Of a stretch of 44,643 nt of DNA, positions 16,670 to 26,775 are shown one piece after another; position 1 is the first letter of the stretch, and every line of letters starts with the position of its first letter. The stretch is from an uncultured Pelagibacteraceae bacterium. Its GTDB lineage: Bacteria > Pseudomonadota > Alphaproteobacteria > Pelagibacterales > Pelagibacteraceae. The stretch is from contig CACDLV010000006.1 of assembly GCA_902553675.1 (NCBI GenBank), forward strand, positions 1 to 44,643, in the 5' to 3' direction. Position numbers and translations under genes: made by a program. The notes beneath the pieces were generated by a model. The model was not told where the DNA came from, did not search any database, and was given only the letters and a program-made list of their open reading frames with translations.

Positions 16670-17320
16670 ATGGCTGAAGAAGAAATAAAATATCAAGTAA
16701 TTCGTAATTTTGGTCCCTCAGTTTTTAAAGTTGAAATTCCTAAATCAATTATAGATAAATTAAACTTATATATAGATCAAATTATTAAGGATGAGAGAAA
16801 ACAAAATGAACTAAATTATGGAAACAAATTAGTAGGAGATGTTACTCAAGAATTTTTATTAGAAAAAGAAATAATGAATAAAAGTGGATGGCTAAATTTT
16901 TTATCTATATCTACTCAAAAATGGATTGAACTTGAAACTGGAAAAAAAATAACAAAATTTAATTTAAATACATCGTGGATAGTGAGACAATTTCAAAATG
17001 AGTATAATCCAACACATTGGCACACTGGTCATATTTCAGGTGCTGGCTTTTTAAAGGTGCCAAAAAGCTTAGGAAAGCATAGGCAAAAATTTAAAGATAC
17101 TAAATATACTGGGGGAAATTTACAGTTAATACATGGTTCAAAAATGTTTCTATGTGAATCCACTCTTAATATAAAACCAAAAGTTGGGGATTTTTATTTT
17201 TTTCCAAATTATTTAATGCATACAGTTTTTCCATTCAGTGATACTGAAGAGGAAAGAAGATCTATTTCTTTCAATGCAACTATTGATGAAAATATTTATA
17301 ATGTATATGGAAAAAATTAA
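16670..17320 (+). CDS. Putative 2OG-Fe(II) oxygenase-like protein, copy 2
   Basis: 216 residues, a tandem paralogue of the preceding gene and alignable over its whole length with well over half of the residues identical by eye. It keeps the same motifs: NEYNPTHWHTGHISGAGFLK, VGDFYFFPNYLMHTVFPF and EERRSISFNATID. The main differences are at the N-terminus and in the loop after GAGFLK, where substrate choice may differ. The 3' end overlaps the start of the DUF2237 gene by 14 bases. Confidence 0.65.
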   Translation: MAEEEIKYQVIRNFGPSVFKVEIPKSIIDKLNLYIDQIIKDERKQNELNYGNKLVGDVTQEFLLEKEIMNKSGWLNFLSISTQKWIELETGKKITKFNLNTSWIVRQFQNEYNPTHWHTGHISGAGFLKVPKSLGKHRQKFKDTKYTGGNLQLIHGSKMFLCESTLNIKPKVGDFYFFPNYLMHTVFPFSDTEEERRSISFNATIDENIYNVYGKN

Positions 17321-17687
17321 AATTCAAAAAAATGTTTTAGGTGAAGACCTTGAAGAATGTTCAAATGAGCCATTAACTGGTTGGTTTCGTGATGGTTGTT
17401 GTAACACTGATGAAAATGACCATGGTGTACATACAGTTTGTGCAAAAGTAACTACTGAGTTTTTGGAATGGTTAAAAGAAGCTGGAAACGATTTGATTAC
17501 TCCACATCCGGAATTTGGTTTTCCAGGATTAAAAGATGGTGATGGTTGGTGCGTGTGTGCTAGTTGGTACGCTAAAGCTGTCGAGGCAGGAAAAGGTTGT
17601 CCAATATTCCTTAAAAGGACACATAAAAATACTCTCAAACATCTTCCTATTGAAACATTAAAGAAATTTGCAATAGACTTATCTTAA
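17307..17687 (+). CDS. DUF2237 family protein
   Basis: About 126 residues starting at the ATG at 17307 (MEKIKIQKNVLGEDLEECS); an ATG six bases earlier is equally possible, whereas ORF extension further upstream is only translated coding sequence of the previous gene. Family signatures are NVLGEDLEECSNEPLTGWFR, DGCCNTDENDHGVHTVCAKV and WCVCASWYAKAVEAG. Function unestablished; the conserved cysteines suggest metal or redox chemistry. The stop abuts the stop of the convergent ETF-QO gene with no base between. Confidence 0.85.
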   Translation: MEKIKIQKNVLGEDLEECSNEPLTGWFRDGCCNTDENDHGVHTVCAKVTTEFLEWLKEAGNDLITPHPEFGFPGLKDGDGWCVCASWYAKAVEAGKGCPIFLKRTHKNTLKHLPIETLKKFAIDLS

Positions 17688-19307
17688 TTACATATTTCCA
17701 TATCTTGGACCACCACTACCTTCTGGTGTAACCCAAGTTATATTTTGAGAAGGTTCTTTAATATCACATGTTTTACAATGGATGCAATTTTGAGAATTAA
17801 TTACAAATTTATTTATATCATTTTCTTTTTGAATTTCATAAACCCCTGCTGGGCAATATCTTTGAGCAGGTTCATTAAATCTTTCTAAAGTATAATTAAT
17901 TGGTAAATCAGGATCTTTAAGTTTTAAATGAACTGGTTGATTGTCTGCATGATTAGTTCCTGTTAAATAAACTGAACTTGTTTTATCAAAAGTTATTACA
18001 TTGTCATATTTTGGATAATCTATTTTAGGCATCTGGTTTGCAGGTTTTAATGTTTCATGATCAGCATGTTTATGTTTAAGCGTAAAAGGGAGTTTTCCTC
18101 TAAATAAAATTTGATCTATTCCTGTAAAAATAATTCCTAAAATTAATCCCCAACTAAAACTAGGTTTTACATTCCTGGCTTCATAAAGCTCTTTATATAA
18201 CCAACTATTTTTAAATTTATTTTCATAAATTGATAAATCTTTTTTTTCTTTTAAATGTTCATTAATAGTTTCAGCTGCAATCATCCCACTTTTCATCGCT
18301 GTATGAGAGCCCTTAATTTTTGGCATATTCAAAGTTCCAGCATCACAACCAACTAGTAAAGCTCCAGGCATAAACATTTTTGGCAAACTTTGAAATCCAC
18401 CTTCAATTAAGGCTCTTGCACCGTAAGAAATTCTTTTTCCACCTTCTATTATTTTTTTTATTGCTGGATGAGTTTTAAATCTCTGAAATTCATCATAAGG
18501 AGATAAGTAAGGATTTTTGTAATCTAAACCAATTACGTAACCTAGAAAAATTTGTTTATTTTCCGCGTGATACATAAAACTACCGCCATATGTATTGTTA
18601 TCTAATGGCCATCCAGCAGTATGCATAACTAAGCCCTCCTCGTGATTTTTATCATCTATTTCCCAAATTTCCTTAAAACCAATTCCATATTGTTGAGGAT
18701 CTTTACCTTTATTTAATTCAAAGTTTTCAATCAATTGTTTTCCTAAATGACCTCTACACCCTTCTGCAAAAACAGTTACTTTACCTAAAAGCTCAATACC
18801 TGGTTCAAAACTATCTTTTTTATTACCATTTTTATCTATACCCATATCTTGAGTTGCAACACCTTTAACAGATCCATCTTCGTTATATAAAATTTCACTT
18901 GCTGGAAATCCTGGAAAAATCTCTACACCCAGTGTTTCAGCTTGTTCAGCAAGCCATCTACACAAATTTGCTAAACTGATAATATAATTTTTATGATTTT
19001 GTTGTACAGCAGGTAGTAGCCAAGTTGGCCAACTTAAAGATTTGGTTTTTCCTAAAAATAAAAATTTTTCTTTAGTTACTTTTGTTTTAATTGGAGAATT
19101 TAATTCTCTCCAGTTTGGCAACAGTTCATCTAGTGCACGTGTTTCAAATACATTACCACTTAAAATATGAGCTCCAATTTCTGATGCTTTTTCTAATAAA
19201 CAAACATTTAAATTTGCATCTAGTTGTTTTAACTTTATTGCGGTTGATAATCCTGATGGTCCTCCACCTATAATTACAACATCATATTCCATCGATTCTC
19301 TAGACAT
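17688..19307 (-). CDS. Electron transfer flavoprotein-ubiquinone oxidoreductase
   Basis: 539 residues. N-terminal FAD site DVVIIGGGPSGLSTAIKLKQ, and a C-terminal [4Fe-4S] ferredoxin-type motif: CPAGVYEI followed by NCIHCKTCDIKEPSQNITW. It takes electrons from reduced ETF and passes them to ubiquinone at the inner membrane. It is the last gene of the minus-strand run, just after etfA, and connects the two dimethylglycine/sarcosine dehydrogenases in the window to respiration. Confidence 0.95.
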   Translation of the reverse strand: MSRESMEYDVVIIGGGPSGLSTAIKLKQLDANLNVCLLEKASEIGAHILSGNVFETRALDELLPNWRELNSPIKTKVTKEKFLFLGKTKSLSWPTWLLPAVQQNHKNYIISLANLCRWLAEQAETLGVEIFPGFPASEILYNEDGSVKGVATQDMGIDKNGNKKDSFEPGIELLGKVTVFAEGCRGHLGKQLIENFELNKGKDPQQYGIGFKEIWEIDDKNHEEGLVMHTAGWPLDNNTYGGSFMYHAENKQIFLGYVIGLDYKNPYLSPYDEFQRFKTHPAIKKIIEGGKRISYGARALIEGGFQSLPKMFMPGALLVGCDAGTLNMPKIKGSHTAMKSGMIAAETINEHLKEKKDLSIYENKFKNSWLYKELYEARNVKPSFSWGLILGIIFTGIDQILFRGKLPFTLKHKHADHETLKPANQMPKIDYPKYDNVITFDKTSSVYLTGTNHADNQPVHLKLKDPDLPINYTLERFNEPAQRYCPAGVYEIQKENDINKFVINSQNCIHCKTCDIKEPSQNITWVTPEGSGGPRYGNM

Positions 19308-19330
19308 ACTCTAGTTTTTAACTGTAAGGA

Positions 19331-20284
19331 TTATTTTTGTATAGTGTTTAATTTGTTCAGCTCTTCCATGAACTGAGGCAGTGCCTCAAATAAATCAGCT
19401 TCAAGTCCATAATCTGCAACACTAAAAATTGGCGCTTCTCCATCTTTATTAATTGCAACTATAACTTTACTTTCCTTCATTCCTGCTAAGTGCTGAATAG
19501 CACCTGAAATTCCAACAGCGATATATAGATCTGGCACCACTACTTTTCCTGTTTGTCCTACTTGATGGTCGTTACTTATGTATCCAGCGTCTACTGCCGC
19601 TCTTGACGCTCCAATTGCTGCACCTAGTTTATCAGCAATTTCTGTAATTAATCTAAAATTGTCTCCACTTTGCATTCCTCTGCCACCTGATACAACAATT
19701 CTTGCTGTTCCAAGTTCAGGTCGATCAGATTTAATTTCTTCTCTTTTAATAAATTTTGTTTTTGAAAACTCTTCACTAGGATCCACTTTTTCGATTGGAG
19801 CTGATCCACCTATGCTCTCACATGGATCGAATGAAGTAGGTCTGATTGTTACACATTTTTTATCATCATTACTTTTAATTGTTGCAAAAGCATTACCTGC
19901 ATAAATTGGTCTTAAAAAAGTGTCTGGTGATATTACTTTAATAATGTCGCTTACTTGCGATGTATCAAGATGAGCAGCAATTCGTGGCATCAAATTTTTT
20001 CCAAACGTATTTGCCGAACAAACAATGTGAGAATAATTTTCTGCAAGTTTAACAATCACTGGAGTAAAATTTTCTGCTGTGAAGTGTTCATAGTGAACTC
20101 CTTCCACAGTCAATACTTTTTTAACTACTGGTAGTTCAGATAATTGTTTTGCAGCATCTGCAGAGTTTTGACCAATAATTACAGCATGAACATCTGAATC
20201 AATTTGAGATGCTGCTGTAGCTGCATTTAGAGTAAATGATCTTAACTCTTTGTTGTTGTGCTCTGCTATAAGTAAAACTGCCAT
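19331..20284 (-). CDS. etfA: Electron transfer flavoprotein alpha subunit
   Basis: 317 residues. The C-terminal FAD-binding domain shows [60 protein letters not shown] and [17 protein letters not shown]. With EtfB it forms the soluble heterodimer that accepts electrons from flavin dehydrogenases. Its start overlaps the etfB stop by one base, and the ETF-QO gene follows 23 bases later. The operon position right after a dimethylglycine/sarcosine dehydrogenase indicates its main donor. Confidence 0.95.
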   Translation of the reverse strand: MAVLLIAEHNNKELRSFTLNAATAASQIDSDVHAVIIGQNSADAAKQLSELPVVKKVLTVEGVHYEHFTAENFTPVIVKLAENYSHIVCSANTFGKNLMPRIAAHLDTSQVSDIIKVISPDTFLRPIYAGNAFATIKSNDDKKCVTIRPTSFDPCESIGGSAPIEKVDPSEEFSKTKFIKREEIKSDRPELGTARIVVSGGRGMQSGDNFRLITEIADKLGAAIGASRAAVDAGYISNDHQVGQTGKVVVPDLYIAVGISGAIQHLAGMKESKVIVAINKDGEAPIFSVADYGLEADLFEALPQFMEELNKLNTIQK

Positions 20285-21033
20285 TAAATTACCTTCGCCT
20301 CATTTTTTAATTTTTGAACTAATTCTGCAACGTTTGCTACTTTTATACCTGCTTTTCTTTTTGGAGGTTCCTCTACTTTTAATTGTTCTAATCTTGGTGA
20401 TACATCTACACCTAAGTCAGAAGCAACAATTTCCTCTATAGGTTTTTTCTTAGCCTTCATTATATTTGGTAGTGATGCATATCTTGGTTCGTTCAGCCTA
20501 AGATCACAAGTTACAATAGCTGGAACATTTATTTCAATTGTTTCTAGACCTTCATCTATTTCTCTAGTTACTTCTAATTTATTATCTTTTATATCAATCT
20601 TTGAGGCAAATGTTGCTTGTGGCCAATTTAATAAAGCGCTCAACATTTGGCCTGTTTGATTACAATCATCATCAATTGCTTGTTTACCCATAAATACTAA
20701 ATCTGGTTTTTCTTTATCTACAATTTTTTGTAAAATTTTTGAAACAGCGAGTGGTTCTAATATTCCATCCACTTTTACATGGATACCTCTATCCGCTCCT
20801 ACAGCTAAAGCTTTCCTAACTGTCTCTTGAGCTTTTTCTTCTCCAACAGTTATTGCAACTACTTCTTTAGCTTTGCCTCCCTCTTTAATCTTTACAGCCT
20901 CTTCTATTGCATTGTCATCAGGAGGATTAGTTGACATTTTAACATTGTCAGTAACTACACCAGTTCCATCTTCCTTAACTCTGATTTGAACGTTGTAATC
21001 AATAACTCTTTTTACAGCTACTAAAATTTTCAT
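20284..21033 (-). CDS. etfB: Electron transfer flavoprotein beta subunit
   Basis: 249 residues, the normal EtfB length. Signatures are [39 protein letters not shown] and [20 protein letters not shown]. It forms ETF with EtfA and binds AMP as a structural cofactor in this family. The gene overlaps both neighbours by one base, so the dehydrogenase, etfB and etfA are translationally coupled. Confidence 0.95.
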   Translation of the reverse strand: MKILVAVKRVIDYNVQIRVKEDGTGVVTDNVKMSTNPPDDNAIEEAVKIKEGGKAKEVVAITVGEEKAQETVRKALAVGADRGIHVKVDGILEPLAVSKILQKIVDKEKPDLVFMGKQAIDDDCNQTGQMLSALLNWPQATFASKIDIKDNKLEVTREIDEGLETIEINVPAIVTCDLRLNEPRYASLPNIMKAKKKPIEEIVASDLGVDVSPRLEQLKVEEPPKRKAGIKVANVAELVQKLKNEAKVI

Positions 21034-23465
21034 TAAGCTCTCAATAATTTATTTTCAGAATCGTAAGGACTCTCATCCATGACGGTAGCGTCGTACATTT
21101 CACCTAATATATCAACCTGTAATTTGTCGCCCACATTTGAACAATCTGGTTTAACCATCGCGAGTGCTATTGATTTATCCAATCTAAACCCAAATTCACC
21201 TCCGGTTGCTCTTCCAACAACTTTTCCGTCTTTAAAAATAGGGTTATTTCCAAGCACATCTGCATCTTTAGTATTATGAACTTCTAAAGTAACTAATTTA
21301 TTATCAAAACCTTTTTCTCTCCATTTATTAAGTGCCTCCAAACCAATAAAGTTCCCTTTATTTGGATGAACAAATCTATCAAGACCAGACTCGTATGGTG
21401 AGTATTCAATTGATAATTCTGTACCAACCAGTTTATATGATTTCTCAACTCTTAAACTATTCATTGCTCTAATTCCAAAAGGTTTAATTCCTAAATCTTT
21501 TCCCGCTTCCATTAATTTGTCAAAAATATGGTTTTGATATTCAATTGGATGATGTAGTTCCCAACCTAGCTCACCCACAAAGTTTACTCTCATTGCATTT
21601 ACTGGAGCGTATCCAACATTAACATTTTTTGCAGTTAGCCATTTGAAATTCTCATTAGAAAAATCATCTTTTGAAACCTTTTGCATTAATTGTCTAGCTT
21701 TTGGACCAGCTACAACCAAAACTCCTATACTGTTAGTTAGATCCTCAAAAATTACAGATCCATCATCTGGCATCCATTTTTGTATCCAATCATGGTCCAA
21801 TCTTAAATTTGCTCCAGCAGAAACTAAATAATAACTATTTTCTGCTTCTTTCATTATGGTAAATTCTGAATGCACTCCACCTTTAGTGTTCAAAGCATGA
21901 CATAAATTTATCCTTCCAATTTTTTTTGGAAGTTTATTTGCGACTAAATAATCTAAAAATTCCTCTGCTTTGGGTCCCTTAATTCTACATTTTGCAAACG
22001 CAGTCATATCTAAAAGACCTACATTTTCTTTTACATTTTGACATTCTTTTTTAATTGCATCAAACCATTTTGATCTTCTAAATGACCAATCATCTTTTTG
22101 CTCCATTCCGTCTATTGCAAAAAAATTAGGTCTTTCCCATCCAAATTTCTGACCAAAAACTGCTCCTAAATTTTTCATTCGTTCATAACAAGGAGCTGTT
22201 CTTAATGGTCTTGCCGCTGGCCTTTCTTCATCTGGATAGTGAACAATAAATACATGGCTATATGCTTCTTCATTTTTTACTTTCAAATAAGATTTAGTTG
22301 CATAGTTACCGTAACGTCTTGGTTCAACTCCTAACATGTCAATTGTAGGTTCACCATCAACGATCCACTCGGCTAGTTGCCAACCTGCACCACCTGCTGC
22401 TGTTATTCCAAAACTATGTCCTTCATTAATCCAAAAATTCTTAAGTCCCCATGCAGGACCAACAATTGGATTACCATCAGGAGTATAACAGATTGCTCCA
22501 TTATAAACTTTTTTTACTCCAACTTCTCCAAATGCAGGAACTCTATGAATTGCTCCTTCTATATGTGGGGCTAATCTGTCTAAGTCTTCTTGAAATAATT
22601 CATATTCAGAATTTTTTGATGGCCCCTCTACATAACAAGCTGGTGCACCATCTTCATAAGGACCTAAAATTAATCCTCCAGCTTCTTCTCTCATATACCA
22701 TCTGCTATCACTATCTCTTAAGACTCCCATTTCTGGTAATCCATCTTTTTTTCTTTTTTGAATTGCAGGATGCGGTTCTGTAACAATGTATTGATGTTCA
22801 ACAGGTATTACTGGAATATCTAATCCTACCATTTCACCTGTTTGTCTCGCAAAATTTCCAGAACAAGAAATAACATGTTCGCACTCTATTGATCCTTTAT
22901 CTGTTTCCACAATCCATCCATCTTTAGTTTGCCTCATTGATAGGACAGTTGTGTTTCTATAAATTTCTGCTCCTCTATTTCTTGCACCTGTTGCTAATGC
23001 TTGTGTTAAATCTGCTGGTTGAATATATCCATCTTCAGGGTGTTGTATTGCGCCAACTAAATCATCTGTATGACATAATGGCCAAATTTCTTTTACTTGT
23101 TCTGGTTTTAAAAATTTAACATCTACTCCGATAGTTCGAGCTACACCTGCATATTGATGGTATTCATCCATTCTATCTTTTGTACTTGCTAGACGAATAT
23201 TTGAAACAACACTAAAGCCAACATTTTTTCCAGTTTCTTCCTCTAATGTTTTGTAAAGATTAACTGCATATTTATGAAGTTGTCCAACTGAATAACTCAT
23301 ATTAAATAGAGGCAACAAACCTGCTGCATGCCAAGTAGATCCCGAAGTTAACTCTTTTCTTTCAACTAAAACAACATCAGACCAGCCCTTTTTTGCTAAA
23401 TGATAAAGAGCACTTACCCCTACAACTCCTCCACCAACTACTACAACTTTAGTTTTTGTTTTCAT
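21033..23465 (-). CDS. Dimethylglycine/sarcosine dehydrogenase family flavoprotein 1
   Basis: 810 residues in the order DAO-type FAD oxidoreductase, linker (FAO_M), GcvT folate-binding domain and GcvT C-terminal barrel. The FAD motif is [30 protein letters not shown] carries the histidine (H46) that binds FAD covalently in mammalian dimethylglycine and sarcosine dehydrogenases. The enzyme oxidatively demethylates an N-methyl glycine, handing formaldehyde-level carbon to tetrahydrofolate. Immediate coupling to etfB/etfA fits ETF as acceptor. Dimethylglycine versus sarcosine cannot be settled by eye. Confidence 0.85.
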   Translation of the reverse strand: MKTKTKVVVVGGGVVGVSALYHLAKKGWSDVVLVERKELTSGSTWHAAGLLPLFNMSYSVGQLHKYAVNLYKTLEEETGKNVGFSVVSNIRLASTKDRMDEYHQYAGVARTIGVDVKFLKPEQVKEIWPLCHTDDLVGAIQHPEDGYIQPADLTQALATGARNRGAEIYRNTTVLSMRQTKDGWIVETDKGSIECEHVISCSGNFARQTGEMVGLDIPVIPVEHQYIVTEPHPAIQKRKKDGLPEMGVLRDSDSRWYMREEAGGLILGPYEDGAPACYVEGPSKNSEYELFQEDLDRLAPHIEGAIHRVPAFGEVGVKKVYNGAICYTPDGNPIVGPAWGLKNFWINEGHSFGITAAGGAGWQLAEWIVDGEPTIDMLGVEPRRYGNYATKSYLKVKNEEAYSHVFIVHYPDEERPAARPLRTAPCYERMKNLGAVFGQKFGWERPNFFAIDGMEQKDDWSFRRSKWFDAIKKECQNVKENVGLLDMTAFAKCRIKGPKAEEFLDYLVANKLPKKIGRINLCHALNTKGGVHSEFTIMKEAENSYYLVSAGANLRLDHDWIQKWMPDDGSVIFEDLTNSIGVLVVAGPKARQLMQKVSKDDFSNENFKWLTAKNVNVGYAPVNAMRVNFVGELGWELHHPIEYQNHIFDKLMEAGKDLGIKPFGIRAMNSLRVEKSYKLVGTELSIEYSPYESGLDRFVHPNKGNFIGLEALNKWREKGFDNKLVTLEVHNTKDADVLGNNPIFKDGKVVGRATGGEFGFRLDKSIALAMVKPDCSNVGDKLQVDILGEMYDATVMDESPYDSENKLLRA

Positions 23466-23521
23466 TCAGGGATTCCTACTAAATTTTTAATTGTTACGAA
23501 ACAAAAATGTATATCTGTAAA

Positions 23522-23998
23522 TCAAATTGAGCTTCCAAGAGGGATTGGGCTGGATACCATTGTGGTCAACCAACAGTCTTTTAAAGTTCCCTCTAAGGTG
23601 TACTTTTCAACTTGCCAATTGAATTTGTGATAAATTTTGTCCTTATCAAGAATGATAACTTCAAATTGAGCCCATTTGTCACTACTTCCAAGTTCAGTTA
23701 TTGTGTGACTTAGGTGGTTAATCATCATCCCGTAAGAGTCGCTTTTTATCATCATCTTAAAGTTGCTTAATGGTCCTGTTACTCTCTTATTATTTGGGTG
23801 AGCAAATTTCCAAGTTTGTTCTATACCGCTATCTTTATATTCAAGATCATTTTGTTGAAGCCCACTCAATTGAATTTTAATAACTTCTTTCGGGCTTATA
23901 GTGCTATTGGGGCTTAATAATTCAGCGTAAGAAAATGAAATAAGGAAAAAAAATAAAATTACAGCATTAAAGATTGTTAGCGGTTTTTCTAACATCAT
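23522..23998 (-). CDS. DUF4864 family exported protein
   Basis: 158 residues with a signal peptide (hydrophobic AVILFFFLISFSYAEL). The mature part, with VIKIQLSGLQQNDLEYKDSG, IEQTWKFAHPNNKRVTGPLS and a C-terminal tail ending CWLTTMVSSPIPLGSSI, resembles DUF4864. Function unknown; probably periplasmic or membrane-associated. Its start lies 32 bases inside the end of the upstream flavodoxin-fold gene, a larger overlap than usual in this window, and I see no later methionine that would still keep the signal peptide. Confidence 0.65.
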   Translation of the reverse strand: MMLEKPLTIFNAVILFFFLISFSYAELLSPNSTISPKEVIKIQLSGLQQNDLEYKDSGIEQTWKFAHPNNKRVTGPLSNFKMMIKSDSYGMMINHLSHTITELGSSDKWAQFEVIILDKDKIYHKFNWQVEKYTLEGTLKDCWLTTMVSSPIPLGSSI

Positions 23999-24536
23999 TT
24001 AAAAAATCTTGTCTCTTTGTATCACTAACAAATGGTACTGCAAAATATCTTCTATAGACAATGTTATATATGCCACACATATGAAATACTCCTCTTTTTA
24101 ATCTTCTAATTGGTAAATTTAAAAAAAAAGTTGTAATTGCTAATCTTGGTGAACCATATGTGCAGAATATTATAGCTTTTTTATCTCTTAAGTTTCCAAT
24201 TGGATAACCGTAATTTCCAACCAACTGTTTAAATTTAAACGCCCAAGGTGGGGCTAAAACTTTATCTATCCAACCCTCAACTATCGCTGGCATCCTAAAA
24301 TTCCAAATTGGAGCAATTAAAACAATTGTATCACTTTCTTCGATTCTTTTTCTATGATCTAAAACTTCTTGATCAGGTTCCTCTCCAGCAAAAACAGGAT
24401 CAAATTTCTCTTTATATAAGTCAACAACATCAACTTGATTTCCATTTACTTTTGATTGTTTAACAAATTCATCTCGAATTGCTGCATTAAATGAATTGTC
24501 ATTGTAGTGTCCATACACTAAGAAAATTTTTTTCAT
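23967..24536 (-). CDS. Flavodoxin-fold NAD(P)H-quinone oxidoreductase
   Basis: 189 residues, Flavodoxin_2 family (NQO1/KefF/MdaB-like). It begins MKKIFLVYGHYNDNSFNAAI and has the FMN/FAD-contact strand SDTIVLIAPIWNFRMPAIVE followed by the GWIDKVLAPPWAF helix typical of this fold. The likely role is two-electron reduction of quinones or electrophiles. It follows the MFS gene by 12 bases in the long minus-strand run. Confidence 0.8.
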   Translation of the reverse strand: MKKIFLVYGHYNDNSFNAAIRDEFVKQSKVNGNQVDVVDLYKEKFDPVFAGEEPDQEVLDHRKRIEESDTIVLIAPIWNFRMPAIVEGWIDKVLAPPWAFKFKQLVGNYGYPIGNLRDKKAIIFCTYGSPRLAITTFFLNLPIRRLKRGVFHMCGIYNIVYRRYFAVPFVSDTKRQDFLNDVRKTANNL

Positions 24537-24548
24537 TATATAAAATTT

Positions 24549-26159
24549 TTATTCAGTAGTTTTGTATTTACTATTATTAATTATAAATACAAATACAATT
24601 GGAAGAATTAAAGTTAAAAGTGTTACAACTATCAATAAAATTCCAAGCTCTGAATAATCTGCTGTGGTTTCTATTTCGCCAGAAACCTTATCCTTAACTT
24701 CTCTTGTTACAGTAAATATTTGATTTAAATATTTTGTTCCTAACGCACTTGCTGATAATGCTAGATTTGTAAAAGATGCGAAAACTGCAAAAAAAGTTGC
24801 TTTTAAATGAGCTGGAGCATTTTTTGCTATCCAAGCTAGTAGAGGAATCATTGATACTTGACCAAGTGGAGACTCTAATGCAGTATTAATTAATGCAATA
24901 AACTTAGCATCTACTACTCCACCAGTTAACGAGGCTGTCCAGTTATGAAAACCATAATACATTCCAACACTTGGTAAAAACAAAATCGCACCCGCAATAC
25001 TTAAAACAACAATTATTTTTGCTATTGAATTGTTTGCCATAAAAGGTCTTAATAAAACAATACCAGCTAATGTTAAAATTGATGCCAGTAGTGATAGAAT
25101 TGAAAAAAACTGCTCATTAAATCCTAGTTCATCAATTTCGAACCATGTTAAACCAGGGCCAGGACCTGGCATGGCTCTAAATACAAAAATAATTACTGCT
25201 GTACCTACAATTGTTAATCGTAGTTCCTGAGGTAATTCCTTAATAAGTTTAAACATTAAAAACAAAATGATTATAACTGAGCCTATAAAAACAATTTCTT
25301 GTGCAAATGGAACTTTAAAGGAACCAATAGACAATGTGAAAATAACAAAAACTAAACTACCTCCTAGTATCCACCAATTTATTTTCGTTTTTTCGTTACC
25401 TCTTTCATCTTTAAATTCTAGACCTTTAGATTTTAAAGTTTGTATTTTTTTATGTCTTAAATAATTGGCTAAAATTACACCTAGAATAGAAACTAAAGGT
25501 ATTACAAGAGCATAAATGTAGATAGTTCCGTATAAATCTATCTTATCGGCCTGCTGTAGGCTTTCCACGTCCCTAAACAAAATTACATTAACTAATGCAA
25601 CAAGTACTGTACCGCCAATAATGGCAAACCTTCCAAGTGTCTGCATTGTTGTATGCATTATTTTTATTTGATCTTTAGAATAATCATTTCCTGTTTCATC
25701 AACCAAAGGAACTGCCTCAACTGTCATAGCATCGGCTACGACGTCCTGAACCACATAACCAACTGGAGCTAAAATCACGCTTATCACAAACCATGTTTCT
25801 ACCGAAAATACATGGGACATGTCTTCAGTATGAATAATCAATCCATACATAATTAGTAAGCTAAGAGCTATCAATGAAGCTCCAAAGTAGACCATATAAT
25901 TTTTTCTCTCCCAGATTAGATCTACTAAATGTCCTAATGGCATTTTTAATGCCCAAGGAATTCCAGCCCAAAAACCTAGGCCTGCTAAAAATGCTGCTGA
26001 TAAATTTAAATAATCTTTAACAAAAAATGTACCAACAATACCTGTTAAACCAGAAATACCTGCAGCCATATAAACCATTAATGGAGGTAGATAAGTCCAT
26101 TTAAATTGACGACCCAAATCTAAAAATGTGCTGTCTAAAAATTTAACTATTTTGCTCAT
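24549..26159 (-). CDS. MFS transporter, possibly folate-biopterin (BT1) type
   Basis: 536 residues with about twelve or more transmembrane segments. The loop between helices 2 and 3 reads GIPWALKMPLGHLVDLIWER, close to the KPxxGxxSD-like signature of the folate-biopterin transporter branch of MFS, and the first helices (PPLMVYMAAGISGLTGIVGT) agree. Tetrahydrofolate is the methyl acceptor for nearby enzymes, so a pterin or folate substrate is attractive but unproven. The C-terminus has an extended soluble loop before the last helix. Confidence 0.65.
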   Translation of the reverse strand: MSKIVKFLDSTFLDLGRQFKWTYLPPLMVYMAAGISGLTGIVGTFFVKDYLNLSAAFLAGLGFWAGIPWALKMPLGHLVDLIWERKNYMVYFGASLIALSLLIMYGLIIHTEDMSHVFSVETWFVISVILAPVGYVVQDVVADAMTVEAVPLVDETGNDYSKDQIKIMHTTMQTLGRFAIIGGTVLVALVNVILFRDVESLQQADKIDLYGTIYIYALVIPLVSILGVILANYLRHKKIQTLKSKGLEFKDERGNEKTKINWWILGGSLVFVIFTLSIGSFKVPFAQEIVFIGSVIIILFLMFKLIKELPQELRLTIVGTAVIIFVFRAMPGPGPGLTWFEIDELGFNEQFFSILSLLASILTLAGIVLLRPFMANNSIAKIIVVLSIAGAILFLPSVGMYYGFHNWTASLTGGVVDAKFIALINTALESPLGQVSMIPLLAWIAKNAPAHLKATFFAVFASFTNLALSASALGTKYLNQIFTVTREVKDKVSGEIETTADYSELGILLIVVTLLTLILPIVFVFIINNSKYKTTE

Positions 26160-26593
26160 TAGTCACTTAAAACTGGAAAAGCTTGCCTAACTTTTAAAAA
26201 ATATTTTTGATATTCCATTTTAGTACATTTGTTTTCAATATACTTAATATCATTTTTTTCCATCAATTCTTTTGCCTTTTCGTCTCGTATTCCGAGCTGT
26301 AACCATAAAACTTTAGCACCAATTTTAACTGCATCTTCTGCAATAGCATAAACTTCTTTTGATGGTCTAAAAACATCTACAATATCAACCTGATCATTAA
26401 TATCAGAGATTTTAGCAAAAACTTCTTCTCCTAAAATTTTTTGACCCTCAGCTCTAGGATTGACAGGATAAACTTTAAATCCATATTTTTGCATATATTT
26501 CATTACTATAGTTGATGCTTTTGTTGGATCGTTACTAACTCCTACCATTGCAATTGATTTATATTTAGAAAGAACTTCTTTGATATCACTCAT
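26159..26593 (-). CDS. CoA-binding domain protein (COG1832/YccU type)
   Basis: 144 residues, one Rossmann-like CoA-binding domain. Signatures: SIAMVGVSNDPTKASTIVMK, YPVNPRAEGQKILGEEVFA and LWLQLGIRDEKAKELMEKND. These proteins bind CoA or an acyl-CoA; their physiological role is not established. The start overlaps the small membrane protein gene by four bases and the stop shares one base with the MFS gene start. Confidence 0.85.
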   Translation of the reverse strand: MSDIKEVLSKYKSIAMVGVSNDPTKASTIVMKYMQKYGFKVYPVNPRAEGQKILGEEVFAKISDINDQVDIVDVFRPSKEVYAIAEDAVKIGAKVLWLQLGIRDEKAKELMEKNDIKYIENKCTKMEYQKYFLKVRQAFPVLSD

Positions 26594-26775
26594 TTTTTAT
26601 TTTTAATTTGTTCTTCACAAAATATTTTAGCTTCAGGAACTGTCATTGGTTTTTCTAGTTTTTGGCTACCAGCAATACATGCATCTATTGCTCTTTTTTG
26701 ATTATGATCTTTAAAATTATAAATTACAAACATTCCAACAATAATAAAAAGAACTATTAAAACATTCTTTATCAT
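26590..26775 (-). CDS. Small single-pass membrane or exported protein
   Basis: 61 residues. The N-terminal hydrophobic segment (NVLIVLFIIVGMFVIYNF) is followed by a charged tail with two cysteines (DACIAGSQ and IFCEEQIKNKK) that could form one disulfide outside the cytoplasm. No family recognised. Overlaps of one and four bases with both neighbours support that it is translated. Confidence 0.6.
   Translation of the reverse strand: MIKNVLIVLFIIVGMFVIYNFKDHNQKRAIDACIAGSQKLEKPMTVPEAKIFCEEQIKNKK

Noticed and set aside
17238..17306. Upstream start for the DUF2237 gene
   Set aside because: The extra residues are the coding sequence of the oxygenase-like gene read in another frame; family similarity begins at MEKIKIQKNVLG.
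22377..22783. Plus-strand ORFs inside the dimethylglycine dehydrogenase-like gene
   Set aside because: They are antisense shadows of a long conserved gene with Leu/Cys-rich, low-complexity translations and no ribosome site.
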